Notes: a model not told the origin generated them from the letters alone. DNA of 64,000 nt from Lachnospiraceae bacterium (GCA_910574195.1 CAJTBF010000018.1:1-64000); one strand, 5' to 3'. Shown: positions 18,150 to 27,137, counted from the first letter of the stretch. Translations and numbers: made by a program.

Positions 18150-18420
18150 TGAATTATCATGGACAAAAATCAAGTTAACCTTTACAATTTTCAAACACGC
18201 TCTAAGATTGTTGATTTTTCCTGTCCACGCCATTTGGCTGCTGGCTTTGAGCTGCTCTGTCACGCTCTCACGCTCTACCCTCTGCTTAACCAACCGAGAG
18301 AATATTCCCTCTGTCTGTTCGTTAATATCAGCAAGGCAAGCGTTCAATTTTCTGCTTGTGAATTTCCTTATATACAGACATACCGCGTCCCTGTTATTTG
18401 CAATTTTCTGTATATAATTG
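18150..18420 (-). pseudogene. TnpV-like transposon protein remnant
   Basis: On the minus strand an open stretch without an acceptable start reads RKFTSRKLNACLADINEQTE, then GIFSRLVKQRVERESVTEQL and KASSQMAWTGKINNLRACLK. From memory this resembles the C-terminal half of TnpV, a small protein carried by clostridial transposons. The N-terminal part is missing or unrecognisable and there is no ribosome site. The sequence 18185-18204 also matches the end of the MITE-like element at 58569-58655, so the 3' side may be a junction with another element. Confidence 0.5.
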
Positions 18421-18488
18421 CATACAGAAACGCTCTATTCAGAAAGATATGAACGGAATAGCATAGAGAGGAAATTATCCCCAAAAGA

Positions 18489-18500
18489 AAACAAATGTTC
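18489..18500. promoter_or_regulatory. LexA-type (SOS) half-degenerate operator
   Basis: AAACAAATGTTC matches the Gram-positive SOS box pattern GAAC-N4-GTTC at all but one position. It lies just upstream of the -35 of the radical-SAM gene promoter, paired with a perfect box downstream of the -10. Confidence 0.5.
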
Positions 18501-18509
18501 TTATTTTTC

Positions 18510-18538
18510 TTGCAATCGTTTCAAATATATGTTATAGT
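18510..18538 (+). promoter_or_regulatory. Promoter of the radical-SAM/DUF4130 repair pair
   Basis: TTGCAA (18510-18515) and TATAGT (18533-18538) are separated by 17 bases, about 100 bases before the gene start, and are flanked on both sides by LexA-type boxes. Confidence 0.65.
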
Positions 18539-18545
18539 GAAAAAA

Positions 18546-18557
18546 GAACGAATGTTC
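18546..18557. promoter_or_regulatory. LexA-type (SOS) operator
   Basis: GAACGAATGTTC is a perfect GAAC-N4-GTTC palindrome of the Gram-positive SOS class. It sits 7 bases after the -10, where bound LexA would block transcription start. Confidence 0.7.
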
Positions 18558-18638
18558 TAAAGTGTTTATAGTTGAAAAAAGACCGGATTATTTATAGAAA
18601 AAAACAGGAATTTTCATGATGAATGGGGGGAAAGACAG

Positions 18639-19970
18639 ATGCCGGAAAAGATACAGGTACAGATGTCGATGTATGAGAAACTCCAGATTTTATCCGATGC
18701 AGCCAAGTATGATGTTGCCTGTACATCCAGCGGCGTAGACCGTAAAGGAGATGGGACCGGGATGGGGAATTGTAAGACCGCAGGGCTGTGTCATAGTTTT
18801 TCTTCGGATGGACGGTGTATCTGTCTGTTGAAGATTCTATTTACGAATGAATGTATCTATGATTGTAAATATTGTATCAATCGTTCCTCCAATGATGTGG
18901 TGAGAACTTCTTTTACGCCGGAAGAAGTCTGTACGCTGACCATGGAATTTTACCGGAGAAATTATATTGAAGGACTGTTTTTGAGTTCCGGGATTCTCAA
19001 AAGTCCGAATTACACGATGGAATTGATCTATGCCACTTTATTCCGTTTGCGGAAAGTCTGCAATTTTCAGGGCTATATCCATGTAAAAGCGATTCCGGGT
19101 GCGGACGAGGAACTATTGCGAAGAATTGGATTTCTTGCAGACAGAATGAGTGTGAATCTGGAACTTCCGACAGCGGAAGGATTGCGGATGCTGGCGCCTC
19201 ATAAGTCGAGAAAGAATATTTTAAGTCCCATGCGCCTGGTTCAGAATAAGAGAAAAGAGAACAGGCAGGAACTGATACTGTATAAGAACGCGCCGCAGTT
19301 CGTTCCGGCCGGACAGAGTACGCAGATGATTATAGGTGCGACACCGGAGAGTGATTATCAGATTTTAAATGTGGCGGAATCACTGTATCAGAAATTTGAC
19401 CTGAAAAGAGTATTTTACTCTGCATTTGTAGCGGTAAATGAGGATACCGCGCTTCCTGCAAATGTGGGGGAGGGCCCGCCGCTTCTGCGGGAGCATCGTT
19501 TGTATCAGGCGGACTGGCTGCTTCGTTACTATCAGTTTACAGCCGGGGAACTCTTAGATGAGGCACACCCGAATTTTAATCTTTTTCTGGATCCCAAGTG
19601 TGACTGGGCCTTACAGCATCTGGAATATTTTCCGGTGGAAGTGAACCGGGCGGAGTATGGGATGCTGCTTCGGGTACCCGGAATCGGTGTAAAGTCCGCT
19701 TCCCGGATTGTAAAAGCGAGGAGGCTGGGGAATCTACAGTTTGAAGATCTGAAAAAAATGGGAGTAGTGTTGAAAAGAGCACTGTATTTTCTGACCTGCA
19801 ACGGAAAGATGATGTACCGGACAAGAATGGATGTGGATTATATTACGAGGAATCTGCTCAATACGAAAGAGCGGCTTCCTGATACGGTGACCGGTATGAC
19901 ATATCGGCAGTTATCTCTGTTTGATGATCAGAATTATACGAAAGCGCAGGCAGTACAGCTTTTGCAGTAA
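18639..19970 (+). CDS. Putative DNA modification/repair radical SAM protein (TIGR03916 type)
   Basis: The 443-residue protein has the radical-SAM cluster motif CIYDCKYC near residues 72-79 and, near 341-360, a helix-hairpin-helix DNA-binding motif (LLRVPGIGVKSASRIVKARR). This combination and the N-terminus (MSMYEKLQILSDAAKYDVACTSSG) fit the radical-SAM family linked to uracil-DNA glycosylase and DUF4130 proteins. The substrate is unknown. The DUF4130 partner follows at 20132. Two SOS-type boxes around its promoter support a DNA-damage role. A long leader precedes ATG 18639, which has GGGGGGAAAG upstream. Confidence 0.88.
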   Translation: MPEKIQVQMSMYEKLQILSDAAKYDVACTSSGVDRKGDGTGMGNCKTAGLCHSFSSDGRCICLLKILFTNECIYDCKYCINRSSNDVVRTSFTPEEVCTLTMEFYRRNYIEGLFLSSGILKSPNYTMELIYATLFRLRKVCNFQGYIHVKAIPGADEELLRRIGFLADRMSVNLELPTAEGLRMLAPHKSRKNILSPMRLVQNKRKENRQELILYKNAPQFVPAGQSTQMIIGATPESDYQILNVAESLYQKFDLKRVFYSAFVAVNEDTALPANVGEGPPLLREHRLYQADWLLRYYQFTAGELLDEAHPNFNLFLDPKCDWALQHLEYFPVEVNRAEYGMLLRVPGIGVKSASRIVKARRLGNLQFEDLKKMGVVLKRALYFLTCNGKMMYRTRMDVDYITRNLLNTKERLPDTVTGMTYRQLSLFDDQNYTKAQAVQLLQ

Positions 19971-20131
19971 AGAGACAAGGGTTCCGCTATTCCACAGGGA
20001 GGTAGTCTTTGTCGAATAAGAAACGGATGTTTGGATAAAAATGGCAGAGATCGGATTTGGGATGGAATAACGGTATGGAAAAAGTTATGTCGTAAGAAAA
20101 CGGGAGAGACAAATGGGAAAAGGAGAGGAGC

Positions 20132-20938
20132 ATGAAGAAAGTATATATTTGTAATGATACGATTACCGGGATCTTTTCGGCACTTTATGACGCATGGAAG
20201 GAGAGCAGGGATAAGGATGCCGGAATTGCGCTTCGGGGAATGCTGGAGACACAGTTATTCTGTGAATATACCGAAGTGGTAGAAGAAGAAAGAAAAGCGC
20301 TGGCAGTGGAACGGCTGATACAGAATCATCTGGGGTATGATGCATATTGGGATATTTACCATGCACTTCTTTCTGAGGATCCCCAAAAAGCAGACGCCGT
20401 GTTTCATGTCATGCAGACTGCAAGGACCATTCGAAACAGCAAGAAAGTGATGGAACATTTGACGGACTCCTATGTAATACATGTATTTGAACTGAGTAGA
20501 AAGGTGGCCAATGAAGCACACCAGTTTCTGGAGTTCATTCGTTTTCGGGAACTGCAAAATGGTGTGTTGTTTTCAGAGATTACCCCCAAGAATCGGGTGT
20601 TGTCCTGTGTTGCCGATCATTTCTCCGACCGCTTTCCACTGGAGAACTGGATGATTTATGATAAGACACATGAGGAAATGATTGTACACCAGGCAAAGCG
20701 TCGGTGGGTGTATGTGGTGGGGGAAGAGCTGAACTGGAAAGAGGTGGAAAAATGCTCTTTGGCAGAGGAGCAATTTAAAAATCTATGGAAAGTATTTTTT
20801 GAGGCCATTGCCATACAGGAGCGAAAAAATCCGATCTGCCAGAGGACCCATCTTCCAATTCATTTCCAGCAGGATATGACGGAATTTCAAAAGAAATCGT
20901 CCCTCACTGTTGAATCACCTTCGGCGGCTTTTCAATGA
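20132..20938 (+). CDS. DUF4130 / TIGR03915 family DNA-metabolism protein
   Basis: The 268-residue protein is the usual neighbour of the radical-SAM gene before it. Its core VANEAHQFLEFIRFRELQNGVLFSEITPKNRVL and the tail with DRFPLENWMIYDKTHEEMIVH are typical of DUF4130. In some bacteria this domain is fused to a UdgX-like uracil-DNA glycosylase; here it stands alone and no glycosylase gene is nearby. Start ATG 20132 follows AAAAGGAGAGGAG. The 160-base gap from the radical-SAM gene has no terminator, so cotranscription under the SOS-type promoter is likely. Confidence 0.85.
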   Translation: MKKVYICNDTITGIFSALYDAWKESRDKDAGIALRGMLETQLFCEYTEVVEEERKALAVERLIQNHLGYDAYWDIYHALLSEDPQKADAVFHVMQTARTIRNSKKVMEHLTDSYVIHVFELSRKVANEAHQFLEFIRFRELQNGVLFSEITPKNRVLSCVADHFSDRFPLENWMIYDKTHEEMIVHQAKRRWVYVVGEELNWKEVEKCSLAEEQFKNLWKVFFEAIAIQERKNPICQRTHLPIHFQQDMTEFQKKSSLTVESPSAAFQ

Positions 20939-20947
20939 GCTGGATGC

Positions 20948-20984
20948 GTTACAGTTCGCGGACGGTTAGACCGTGAACTGTAAC
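20948..20984. terminator. Long hairpin after the repair pair
   Basis: A 14-base stem (GTTACAGTTCGCGG / CCGTGAACTGTAAC, one G-U pair) with a nine-base loop lies 10 bases after the stop. No T-run follows, so it may be a REP-like palindrome rather than a classical terminator. Confidence 0.5.
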
Positions 20985-21025
20985 ATTTAGACTGCTTTCC
21001 CTGTATGTATATGAATAAATCACAA

Positions 21026-21055
21026 TTGCCCAAAATACAAATGATGTGATATAGT
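21026..21055 (+). promoter_or_regulatory. Promoter of the nfeD/SPFH pair
   Basis: TTGCCC (21026-21031) and TATAGT (21050-21055) are 18 bases apart, about 42 bases before the nfeD-like start. Confidence 0.5.
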
Positions 21056-21097
21056 ATAAGAGAAAGTAGAAGGAAAATGTAGAAAGAAGGGGGACAT

Positions 21098-21541
21098 ATG
21101 GAAAAAGAGGTTTTGATCTGGCTGGGACTGCTGGTCGTGTTTCTTGTAGTGGAAGCGCTGACGGTCGGTCTGACTTCCATCTGGTTGGCCGGAGGAGCGT
21201 TGGCCGGACTCTTGGCGGCTTTGATCGGATTGGATCTGATCTGGCAGATTGGTGCATTCTTTACTGTATCATTTGTATTGCTGTATTTTACGCGTCCATT
21301 TGCGATAAAATACATAAATTCCCATCAAGAAAAGACGAATTATGAGGGGTTGATCGGAAAAGTGGTCAGAATAACAGAGACCGTAGATAATCGCAGAGAG
21401 CAGGGAACTGCAGTTGTAAATGGCCTGGAATGGACCACGCGGACACAGAACGACGGAGAAGTTCTGCATCAGGGGGATCTGGCGGAAGTTTTGGAGATTT
21501 CAGGCGTAAAATTAATTGTGAAAAAGTATGAGGAGGAATAA
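21098..21541 (+). CDS. NfeD-like membrane protein
   Basis: The 147-residue protein has two or three membrane helices in the first 70 residues (LIWLGLLVVFLVVEALTVGL, LAGGALAGLLAALIG, IGAFFTVSFVLLYF) and a C-terminal OB-fold (YEGLIGKVVRITETVDN to VKLIVKK), the layout of short NfeD proteins. These pair with SPFH/flotillin proteins at the membrane, and such a gene follows after six bases. The short form lacks the ClpP-like protease domain of long NfeD. Confidence 0.9.
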   Translation: MEKEVLIWLGLLVVFLVVEALTVGLTSIWLAGGALAGLLAALIGLDLIWQIGAFFTVSFVLLYFTRPFAIKYINSHQEKTNYEGLIGKVVRITETVDNRREQGTAVVNGLEWTTRTQNDGEVLHQGDLAEVLEISGVKLIVKKYEEE

Positions 21542-21547
21542 GAAAAG

Positions 21548-22486
21548 ATGGGTATTTTTTCAATTGTAGTAGTTTTGATTCTTATTTTGTTGGTTTTGAT
21601 TTCCAATATAAAGATTGTACCGCAGGCACATGCCTACGTGCTGGAACGACTTGGGGGATATAAAGATACCTGGAGTGTGGGCATTCACTTTAAGATGCCG
21701 ATTTTGGACCGGGTAGCCAAAAGAGTATCTTTAAAAGAACAAGTAGTGGATTTTGAGCCGCAGGCCGTGATTACGAAAGATAATGTTACGATGCAGATTG
21801 ATACGGTCGTGTTTTTCCAGATCACGGATCCGAAAAAGTATGCGTATGGAGTAGAAAGTCCGATTGCCGCTATTGAGAACTTAACGGCGACCACGCTGCG
21901 TAACATCATTGGGGATCTGGAACTGGATGAGACACTGACGTCCAGGGAGACAATCAACACAAAGATGCGTACCATTCTTGATATCGCTACCGATGAGTGG
22001 GGCATTAAGGTGAATCGTGTGGAGTTAAAGAATATTATGCCGCCGAAAGCCATCCAGGATGCCATGGAGAAACAGATGAAAGCGGAGCGTGAGCGAAGAG
22101 AAGCCATCCTGCGGGCAGAAGGGGAGAAGAAGTCTACGATTCTTGTGGCAGAGGGGGAAAAGGAGTCGGTTATTTTGGAAGCGGAAGCTTCGAAGCAGGC
22201 AGCAATCCTGAAAGCGGAGGCGGAAAAGCAGAGACGGATCAGGGAGGCGGAAGGCCAGGCCGAGGCAATCCGTACCGTACAGAAAGCCACTGCGGAAGGA
22301 ATTGAGTATATCAAAGCGGCGGGAGCTGATCAGGCAGTTCTGACGTTAAAAAGTCTGGAGGCTTTCGCAAAGGCAGCGGACGGCAGGGCCACAAAGATTG
22401 TGATTCCGTCGGATCTGCAGGGAATCGCCGGGCTGACAAAGACCATTGCGGAAGTGGCACAGATGGAAGAAAAGACAGAAGAGTAA
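21548..22486 (+). CDS. SPFH/band 7 membrane protein (QmcA/stomatin-like)
   Basis: The 312-residue protein has one N-terminal membrane segment (residues 4-21), an SPFH domain (about 25-200: VPQAHAYVLERLGGYKDTW, FQITDPKKYAYGV, TLRNIIGDLELDETLTSRE) and an alanine/glutamate-rich coiled coil (about 185-255) ending with a conserved C-terminal region. It assembles large membrane rings that organise membrane-protein quality control. It forms an operon with the NfeD-like gene six bases upstream; the pair is a classic two-gene unit. Confidence 0.93.
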   Translation: MGIFSIVVVLILILLVLISNIKIVPQAHAYVLERLGGYKDTWSVGIHFKMPILDRVAKRVSLKEQVVDFEPQAVITKDNVTMQIDTVVFFQITDPKKYAYGVESPIAAIENLTATTLRNIIGDLELDETLTSRETINTKMRTILDIATDEWGIKVNRVELKNIMPPKAIQDAMEKQMKAERERREAILRAEGEKKSTILVAEGEKESVILEAEASKQAAILKAEAEKQRRIREAEGQAEAIRTVQKATAEGIEYIKAAGADQAVLTLKSLEAFAKAADGRATKIVIPSDLQGIAGLTKTIAEVAQMEEKTEE

Positions 22487-22558
22487 ATTTTTTGACGTCA
22501 TATCTTACGGAGGATAATCTTCGAAGCGATACAGATACAATAAGACGGATAGGCAGGA

Positions 22559-24919
22559 ATGGAAGAAGAACAGATCATTCGGATTTCGGTCCGGAATCTC
22601 GTAGAATTTATTCTGCGGGAGGGGGATATTGACAATCGGATATCGGGCGGTATGGACCGGGACGCCATGCAGCAGGGAAGCAGAATCCATCGTAAGATTC
22701 AAAAGCAGATGGGTTCTGCTTATCGTGCCGAAGTTTTTTTAAAAGGGAAATTTCGGTGTGAGGGATTCTTTTTGCAGGTGGAAGGGAGAGCGGATGGGAT
22801 CTTTACAGAAAACGGGCGGACGGTTGTAGATGAGATCAAGGGGATTCTGCGGGATCTGGAACAGGTAGGAGAACCTTACAAAGTGCATCTGGCGCAGGCA
22901 AAGTGTTATGCGTATCTGTATGCGGTGCAGAATGATCTGGAGGAAATAGATGTACAGATGACTTACTGTAATCTGGAGACAGAGGAAGTCAAAAGATTCC
23001 GACAACAATTTCTTCAAAAGGAATTGGAGGTCTGGTTCGATGGAATCATCCGATCTTATGAAAAGTGGGCCAGATTTCAGATGGAGTGGAAAAAGACCCG
23101 CAATACGTCGATTTGCAGGACAGAATTTCCGTTTCCCTATCGGGAAGGGCAGCGGGAGTTAGTAGCCGCCGTTTATCATACCATTTTACAGAAGAAAAAG
23201 CTGTTTATTCAGGCTCCAACAGGAGTGGGAAAAACGATGGCGACGATATTTCCGGCAGTTCGTGCAATCGGGGAAGAAAAAGGGGAAAAGGTTTTTTATC
23301 TGACGTCCAAAACAATCACAAGAACGGTAGCGGAACAGGCGTTTCGGATCCTGCATGAGCAGGGCCTTTCTTTTAAGACGATTACGCTGACGGCCAAAGA
23401 AAAAATCTGTTTTTGTGAGGAGACGGACTGCAACCCGGAAGCCTGCTCTTATGCGAAAGGACATTTTGACCGGGTGAATGAGGCGGTATTTGATCTGATT
23501 ACGAGGGCGGATTTCTGTACAAGGGAAGTGCTGACGGCGCAGGCGGAGGCTTATCATGTCTGCCCCTTTGAGATGGCGCTGGATGTTTCGGTATGGATGG
23601 ATGCGGTGATCTGTGATTATAATTATGTATTTGACCCCACCGCGCACCTGAAACGTTTCTTTTCGGAAGGGAATAAGGGTGGCTACCTGTTTTTGATTGA
23701 TGAGGCGCATAATCTGGTGGACCGCGGACGGGAAATGTACAGCGCCGCAATTTATAAAGAAGATATACTGAAGATCAGGCGTCTTGTGCAGCAGGATGCG
23801 CCGAAGCTGGCGAAGCGGCTTGCGGAATGTAATAAGCAGCTTCTGGAGATCAAGCGGGAATGTGAAAATTACACTTTACTGGACAGCGTCGCGCATATCT
23901 CTTTGAAACTCATGAATATCACGGGGGAGTTGGAAAAGTTTTTGGAGGAATGCCGGGAGCAGGAGAAGCGCAAAGCAGTACTGGATTTTTATTTTCAGGT
24001 GCGGATGTTTTTGAATATGTATGAGATTCTGGACGAGCACTACGAAATTTATGCAGAATTGGAGCATGGAGGAAGATTCCAGATCAGATTGTTCTGCGTG
24101 AATCCGGCAGTGAATCTGCAGAGATATCTGGCGCAGGGAAATGCCGTAATCTTTTTTTCCGCGACATTACTCCCCGTTCATTATTACAAAAGACTGCTGA
24201 GCGTAGAGAAGGACGATTATGCCGTCTACGCAGAATCTCACTTTCCACAGGAAAACAGGCTGCTGCTTTTGGGAGCGGATGTCAGTACAAAGTATACTAT
24301 GCGGGGGAAAGAGTTGTTTCGGAAGCTGGCTCAGTATATCCTGCAGACGGCCCGTGTGAAAAAAGGAAATTACATCGCATTCTTTCCGTCTTATCGTTTG
24401 CTGGAGGACGTCTATGAATTTTTTCAAACAGAGATGGAAGAAGGGGAAGAGATCGAATGCGTGGTGCAGTCCCAATATATGGGGGAAGAGGCAAGAGAGA
24501 TCTTTCTGGAGAATTTTGAGGAAGAACGGGAAGATTCTCTGGTAGGGTTCTGCGTTATGGGCGGCATTTTTTCCGAAGGGATCGACCTGACGGCGGATCG
24601 TCTGATCGGGGTGATTGTTGTGGGAACGGGGCTGCCTCAGGTATGCAATGACAGAGAGATATTGAAAGGATATTTTGACAGACAGGGGTTGTCCGGATTT
24701 GATTATTCTTATTTGTATCCCGGGATGAATAAAGTTCTGCAGTCGGCCGGGAGGGTGATTCGTACCGAGAAAGATAAAGGGGTGATTCTGCTGCTGGATT
24801 CCCGTTTTCTGAGGATGCAGTATCAGGAGATGTTTCCAAGGGAATGGAAGAAAGTGCAGACGTGCAGACTGGAAAATCTGACGGAAAGACTGGAGGAATT
24901 CTGGAAGAAGCACACTTAA
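22559..24919 (+). CDS. DinG/Rad3-family helicase with N-terminal PD-(D/E)XK nuclease domain
   Basis: The 786-residue protein joins two parts. Residues about 40-160 carry a Cas4/RecB-like nuclease pattern: QGSRIHRKIQ, then VEGRADGIF with its Asp, then VVDEIKG, then a HLAQAKCYAYLYA helix. From about 190 an XPD-type helicase follows: Walker A APTGVGKT near 219, a cysteine group CFCEETDCNPEAC near 284-296 likely ligating an iron-sulfur cluster, DEAH near 380, and C-terminal motifs including GGIFSEGIDL and QSAGRVIRTEKD. It should unwind and cut DNA repair intermediates. No SOS box is seen directly upstream. Confidence 0.88.
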   Translation: MEEEQIIRISVRNLVEFILREGDIDNRISGGMDRDAMQQGSRIHRKIQKQMGSAYRAEVFLKGKFRCEGFFLQVEGRADGIFTENGRTVVDEIKGILRDLEQVGEPYKVHLAQAKCYAYLYAVQNDLEEIDVQMTYCNLETEEVKRFRQQFLQKELEVWFDGIIRSYEKWARFQMEWKKTRNTSICRTEFPFPYREGQRELVAAVYHTILQKKKLFIQAPTGVGKTMATIFPAVRAIGEEKGEKVFYLTSKTITRTVAEQAFRILHEQGLSFKTITLTAKEKICFCEETDCNPEACSYAKGHFDRVNEAVFDLITRADFCTREVLTAQAEAYHVCPFEMALDVSVWMDAVICDYNYVFDPTAHLKRFFSEGNKGGYLFLIDEAHNLVDRGREMYSAAIYKEDILKIRRLVQQDAPKLAKRLAECNKQLLEIKRECENYTLLDSVAHISLKLMNITGELEKFLEECREQEKRKAVLDFYFQVRMFLNMYEILDEHYEIYAELEHGGRFQIRLFCVNPAVNLQRYLAQGNAVIFFSATLLPVHYYKRLLSVEKDDYAVYAESHFPQENRLLLLGADVSTKYTMRGKELFRKLAQYILQTARVKKGNYIAFFPSYRLLEDVYEFFQTEMEEGEEIECVVQSQYMGEEAREIFLENFEEEREDSLVGFCVMGGIFSEGIDLTADRLIGVIVVGTGLPQVCNDREILKGYFDRQGLSGFDYSYLYPGMNKVLQSAGRVIRTEKDKGVILLLDSRFLRMQYQEMFPREWKKVQTCRLENLTERLEEFWKKHT

Positions 24920-25031
24920 CTTTTTCCATTTCCTGCCGATATAACTAGTACAGCAGTTATTCTATGCCGGTGGAGTGTAATAATTAAAACAGTTTGATTT
25001 TCCAAAACAGAAAGTAAAGGAGGATTTTATT

Positions 25032-25667
25032 GTGAAAATCGATGAACTTTATAGTCAGAATATGCAGGTGAATGCAGACTACGCTTACTTAAATTCCAAG
25101 AATGCGGCGGCAGCAGCAAAGGTAGCAGAAGAGCAGGGGAAGGATACTGCGGCTACGAAAAACAGTACATCCAAGAGCAATAAGGATCGTGTAGAATTCA
25201 GCAGAGACACAAAAGTTTCTCAGAAGATGAGTGATGAGGACAGAGCAGCGCTCGTGCAGAGTCTGAAAGCGGATCTGAATAATCAGATGACACGCTTTAC
25301 CAATATGATGTCCCAGATATTCCAGAAGCAGGGAATTACCGGTCTTACTGCGCAGGGAGATAATTTCTGGCAGAAGATTGCCAGCGGAAACTTTACGGTA
25401 GACGCAAAGACGAAGTCCGAGGCACAGGCAGCGATTTCCGAGGATGGATACTGGGGTGTAAAGCAGACTTCTCAGAGAATTTTTGACTTTGCATATGCGC
25501 TTGCAGGGGACGACACAGAGAAGATGAAAGAGATGCAGGCAGCAGTAGAAAAGGGATTCGAGCAGGCAGGAGCAGCCTGGGGAGGTCCATTGCCGTCCAT
25601 TTCAGGCGAGACACACAGTGCAATTACAAGTCTGTTTGACGATTATTATGAAAAAGCAGGAAAGTAA
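25032..25667 (+). CDS. Conserved hypothetical protein, 211 aa (possibly DUF5610-like)
   Basis: It starts with GTG 25032, 7 bases after AAAGGAGG. The N-terminal 60 residues are low-complexity (alanine/lysine/serine/threonine), followed by helices (about 65-105) and a C-terminal region TSQRIFDFAYALAGDDTEKMKEMQ to ITSLFDDYYEKAGK. This C-terminal half has the feel of DUF5610 but is not certain. There is no signal peptide or membrane helix. The composition resembles a secreted or flagellar-rod type helical protein, an observation and not an assignment. Confidence 0.7.
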   Translation: MKIDELYSQNMQVNADYAYLNSKNAAAAAKVAEEQGKDTAATKNSTSKSNKDRVEFSRDTKVSQKMSDEDRAALVQSLKADLNNQMTRFTNMMSQIFQKQGITGLTAQGDNFWQKIASGNFTVDAKTKSEAQAAISEDGYWGVKQTSQRIFDFAYALAGDDTEKMKEMQAAVEKGFEQAGAAWGGPLPSISGETHSAITSLFDDYYEKAGK

Positions 25668-25783
25668 AGTTTATTGATAGTCGGGAAAGGGCAGAAAAGT
25701 AAAACTTACCGGCGGTCAGTAAAGAATAAAAAGCAGGCTGCTTTGGCAGAATATGAAAGAATGTGAAGTTGTTCACGTGACAG

Positions 25784-25815
25784 AAAGGGACGAGGATTTT
25801 CTTCGTCCTTTTTCT
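25784..25815 (+). terminator. Rho-independent terminator upstream of greA
   Basis: AAAGGGACGA (25784-25793) pairs with TCGTCCTTTTT (from 25803) around a short loop, one G-U pair, followed by a T-rich tract. It closes the unit containing the 25032-25667 gene. Confidence 0.75.
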
Positions 25816-25949
25816 TTCGTGTTCCGGAGTGGCCTGTACTGGTACGGCCAATTAAGTTCGCCTGTGGCGGGCTTCCGGGTGCCGTCGACAGGCGGATATG
25901 AAGAGCGGAAGGGTTTTACAAAAATAGAGAGGAAAGGGGTGCAGAAACA

Positions 25950-26453
25950 ATGAAGGACAGGCTGACAAAAAGTGATGTGGAAAAGATTCAGGCGGAAATT
26001 GAGCACCGGAAACTGGTGGTGAGAAAAGAAGCGATTGAAGCGGTAAAAGAGGCAAGAGCGCATGGGGATTTAAGCGAGAATTTTGAGTATCATGCGGCAA
26101 AGAAGGACAAGAATCAGAATGAAAGCCGGATCCGCTATCTGGAAAGAATGTTGAAGAATGCGGTGATCGTAGAGGATCGTTCCAGGGAGGATGAAATCGG
26201 AATCAATAATACGGTAGAAGTATATATGGAAGAGGAGGATGAAACAGAAGTGTATCGTCTGGTTACCTCCATACGGGGAAGCTCTTTGCAGGGGCGGATC
26301 AGTATAGAGTCTCCTTTGGGAAAAGCATTGCTGGGGCATAAGGTGGGAGACCGGGTTCATGTGAAGGTGAACGATGCATACGGATACGATGTGGTGGTTC
26401 GTCGGATTGAAAATACGCAGGACGAAGAAGAGGATCAGATTCGAAGTTATTAG
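25950..26453 (+). CDS. greA: Transcription elongation factor GreA
   Basis: GreA rescues backtracked RNA polymerase by stimulating transcript cleavage. The 167-residue protein has an N-terminal coiled coil with the conserved tip ARAHGDLSENFEYHAAKKDKNQNESRI, which includes the acidic residues that reach the active site, and the C-terminal FKBP-like domain ending ISIESPLGKALLGHKVGD. Length and motifs are typical. Some clostridia have more than one Gre-like factor, so it may be a paralogue. GAGGAAAGGGG lies upstream of ATG 25950. Confidence 0.92.
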   Translation: MKDRLTKSDVEKIQAEIEHRKLVVRKEAIEAVKEARAHGDLSENFEYHAAKKDKNQNESRIRYLERMLKNAVIVEDRSREDEIGINNTVEVYMEEEDETEVYRLVTSIRGSSLQGRISIESPLGKALLGHKVGDRVHVKVNDAYGYDVVVRRIENTQDEEEDQIRSY

Positions 26454-26477
26454 CTATAAGCTGAGAAAGGAAAAAAG

Positions 26478-27137
26478 ATGCTGAAAATAGATACAATCTT
26501 GTTTGATCTGGACGGAACTTTGACGGATTCCGGTCCGGGCATTATGAACGGCGTGCGGTATGCGTTGAAAAGGTACGGAATGGAATCGGTGGAAGAGGCG
26601 GAGCTTCGCGGTTTTGTGGGACCGCCTTTGCAGAAGAAGTTTCAGGAATTCTGCAATATTTCGGAGGAAGAAGGGCGCAGAGCGGTTTCTTATTATCGGG
26701 AATATTACGGGGGAAAAGGAATTTTCGAAAATCAGGTGTATCCGGGGATTCCGGAAACCTTGCAGAGGTTGAAGCAGAAGGGATTCCGAATCTGCATGGC
26801 AACTTCCAAGCCGGAACATTATGCCTTGCAGATTGCAGAATATTTTCAGATTGACGGTTATTTTGATTTCATCGGAGGTAGTCTGATGGACGGACGGCGA
26901 ACAAAAAAAGCCGATGTGATCCGGTATGTCCTGCAGGAATGCGAGGTGCAGGATAAAAGCCGGGTGCTGATGGTGGGAGACCGGGAACATGATATCCTGG
27001 GTGCGAAGCAGGTGGGAATCCATTCCCTGGGCGTCTTGTTTGGCTATGGAAGCAGGGAAGAACTGGAAAAAGCCGGGGCGGAACGGATTGTGGAAACGCC
27101 GGAGGAAATCGGTGATTTTTGCAGCCGTTATTATTAG
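26478..27137 (+). CDS. HAD-family phosphatase (phosphoglycolate phosphatase-like)
   Basis: The 219-residue protein has the four HAD motifs: DLDGT with nucleophile Asp10 (motif I), MATSK (motif II), conserved lysine in GRRTKKADV (motif III) and MVGDREHDILGA (motif IV). A helical cap domain lies at about residues 17-85, as in phosphoglycolate phosphatase and pyrophosphatase PpaX. The substrate cannot be fixed from sequence. It starts 24 bases after greA and is probably cotranscribed. Confidence 0.88.
   Translation: MLKIDTILFDLDGTLTDSGPGIMNGVRYALKRYGMESVEEAELRGFVGPPLQKKFQEFCNISEEEGRRAVSYYREYYGGKGIFENQVYPGIPETLQRLKQKGFRICMATSKPEHYALQIAEYFQIDGYFDFIGGSLMDGRRTKKADVIRYVLQECEVQDKSRVLMVGDREHDILGAKQVGIHSLGVLFGYGSREELEKAGAERIVETPEEIGDFCSRYY

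Noticed and set aside
22480-22558. SOS box ahead of the helicase gene
   Set aside because: Looked for GAAC-N4-GTTC near the start and found none.
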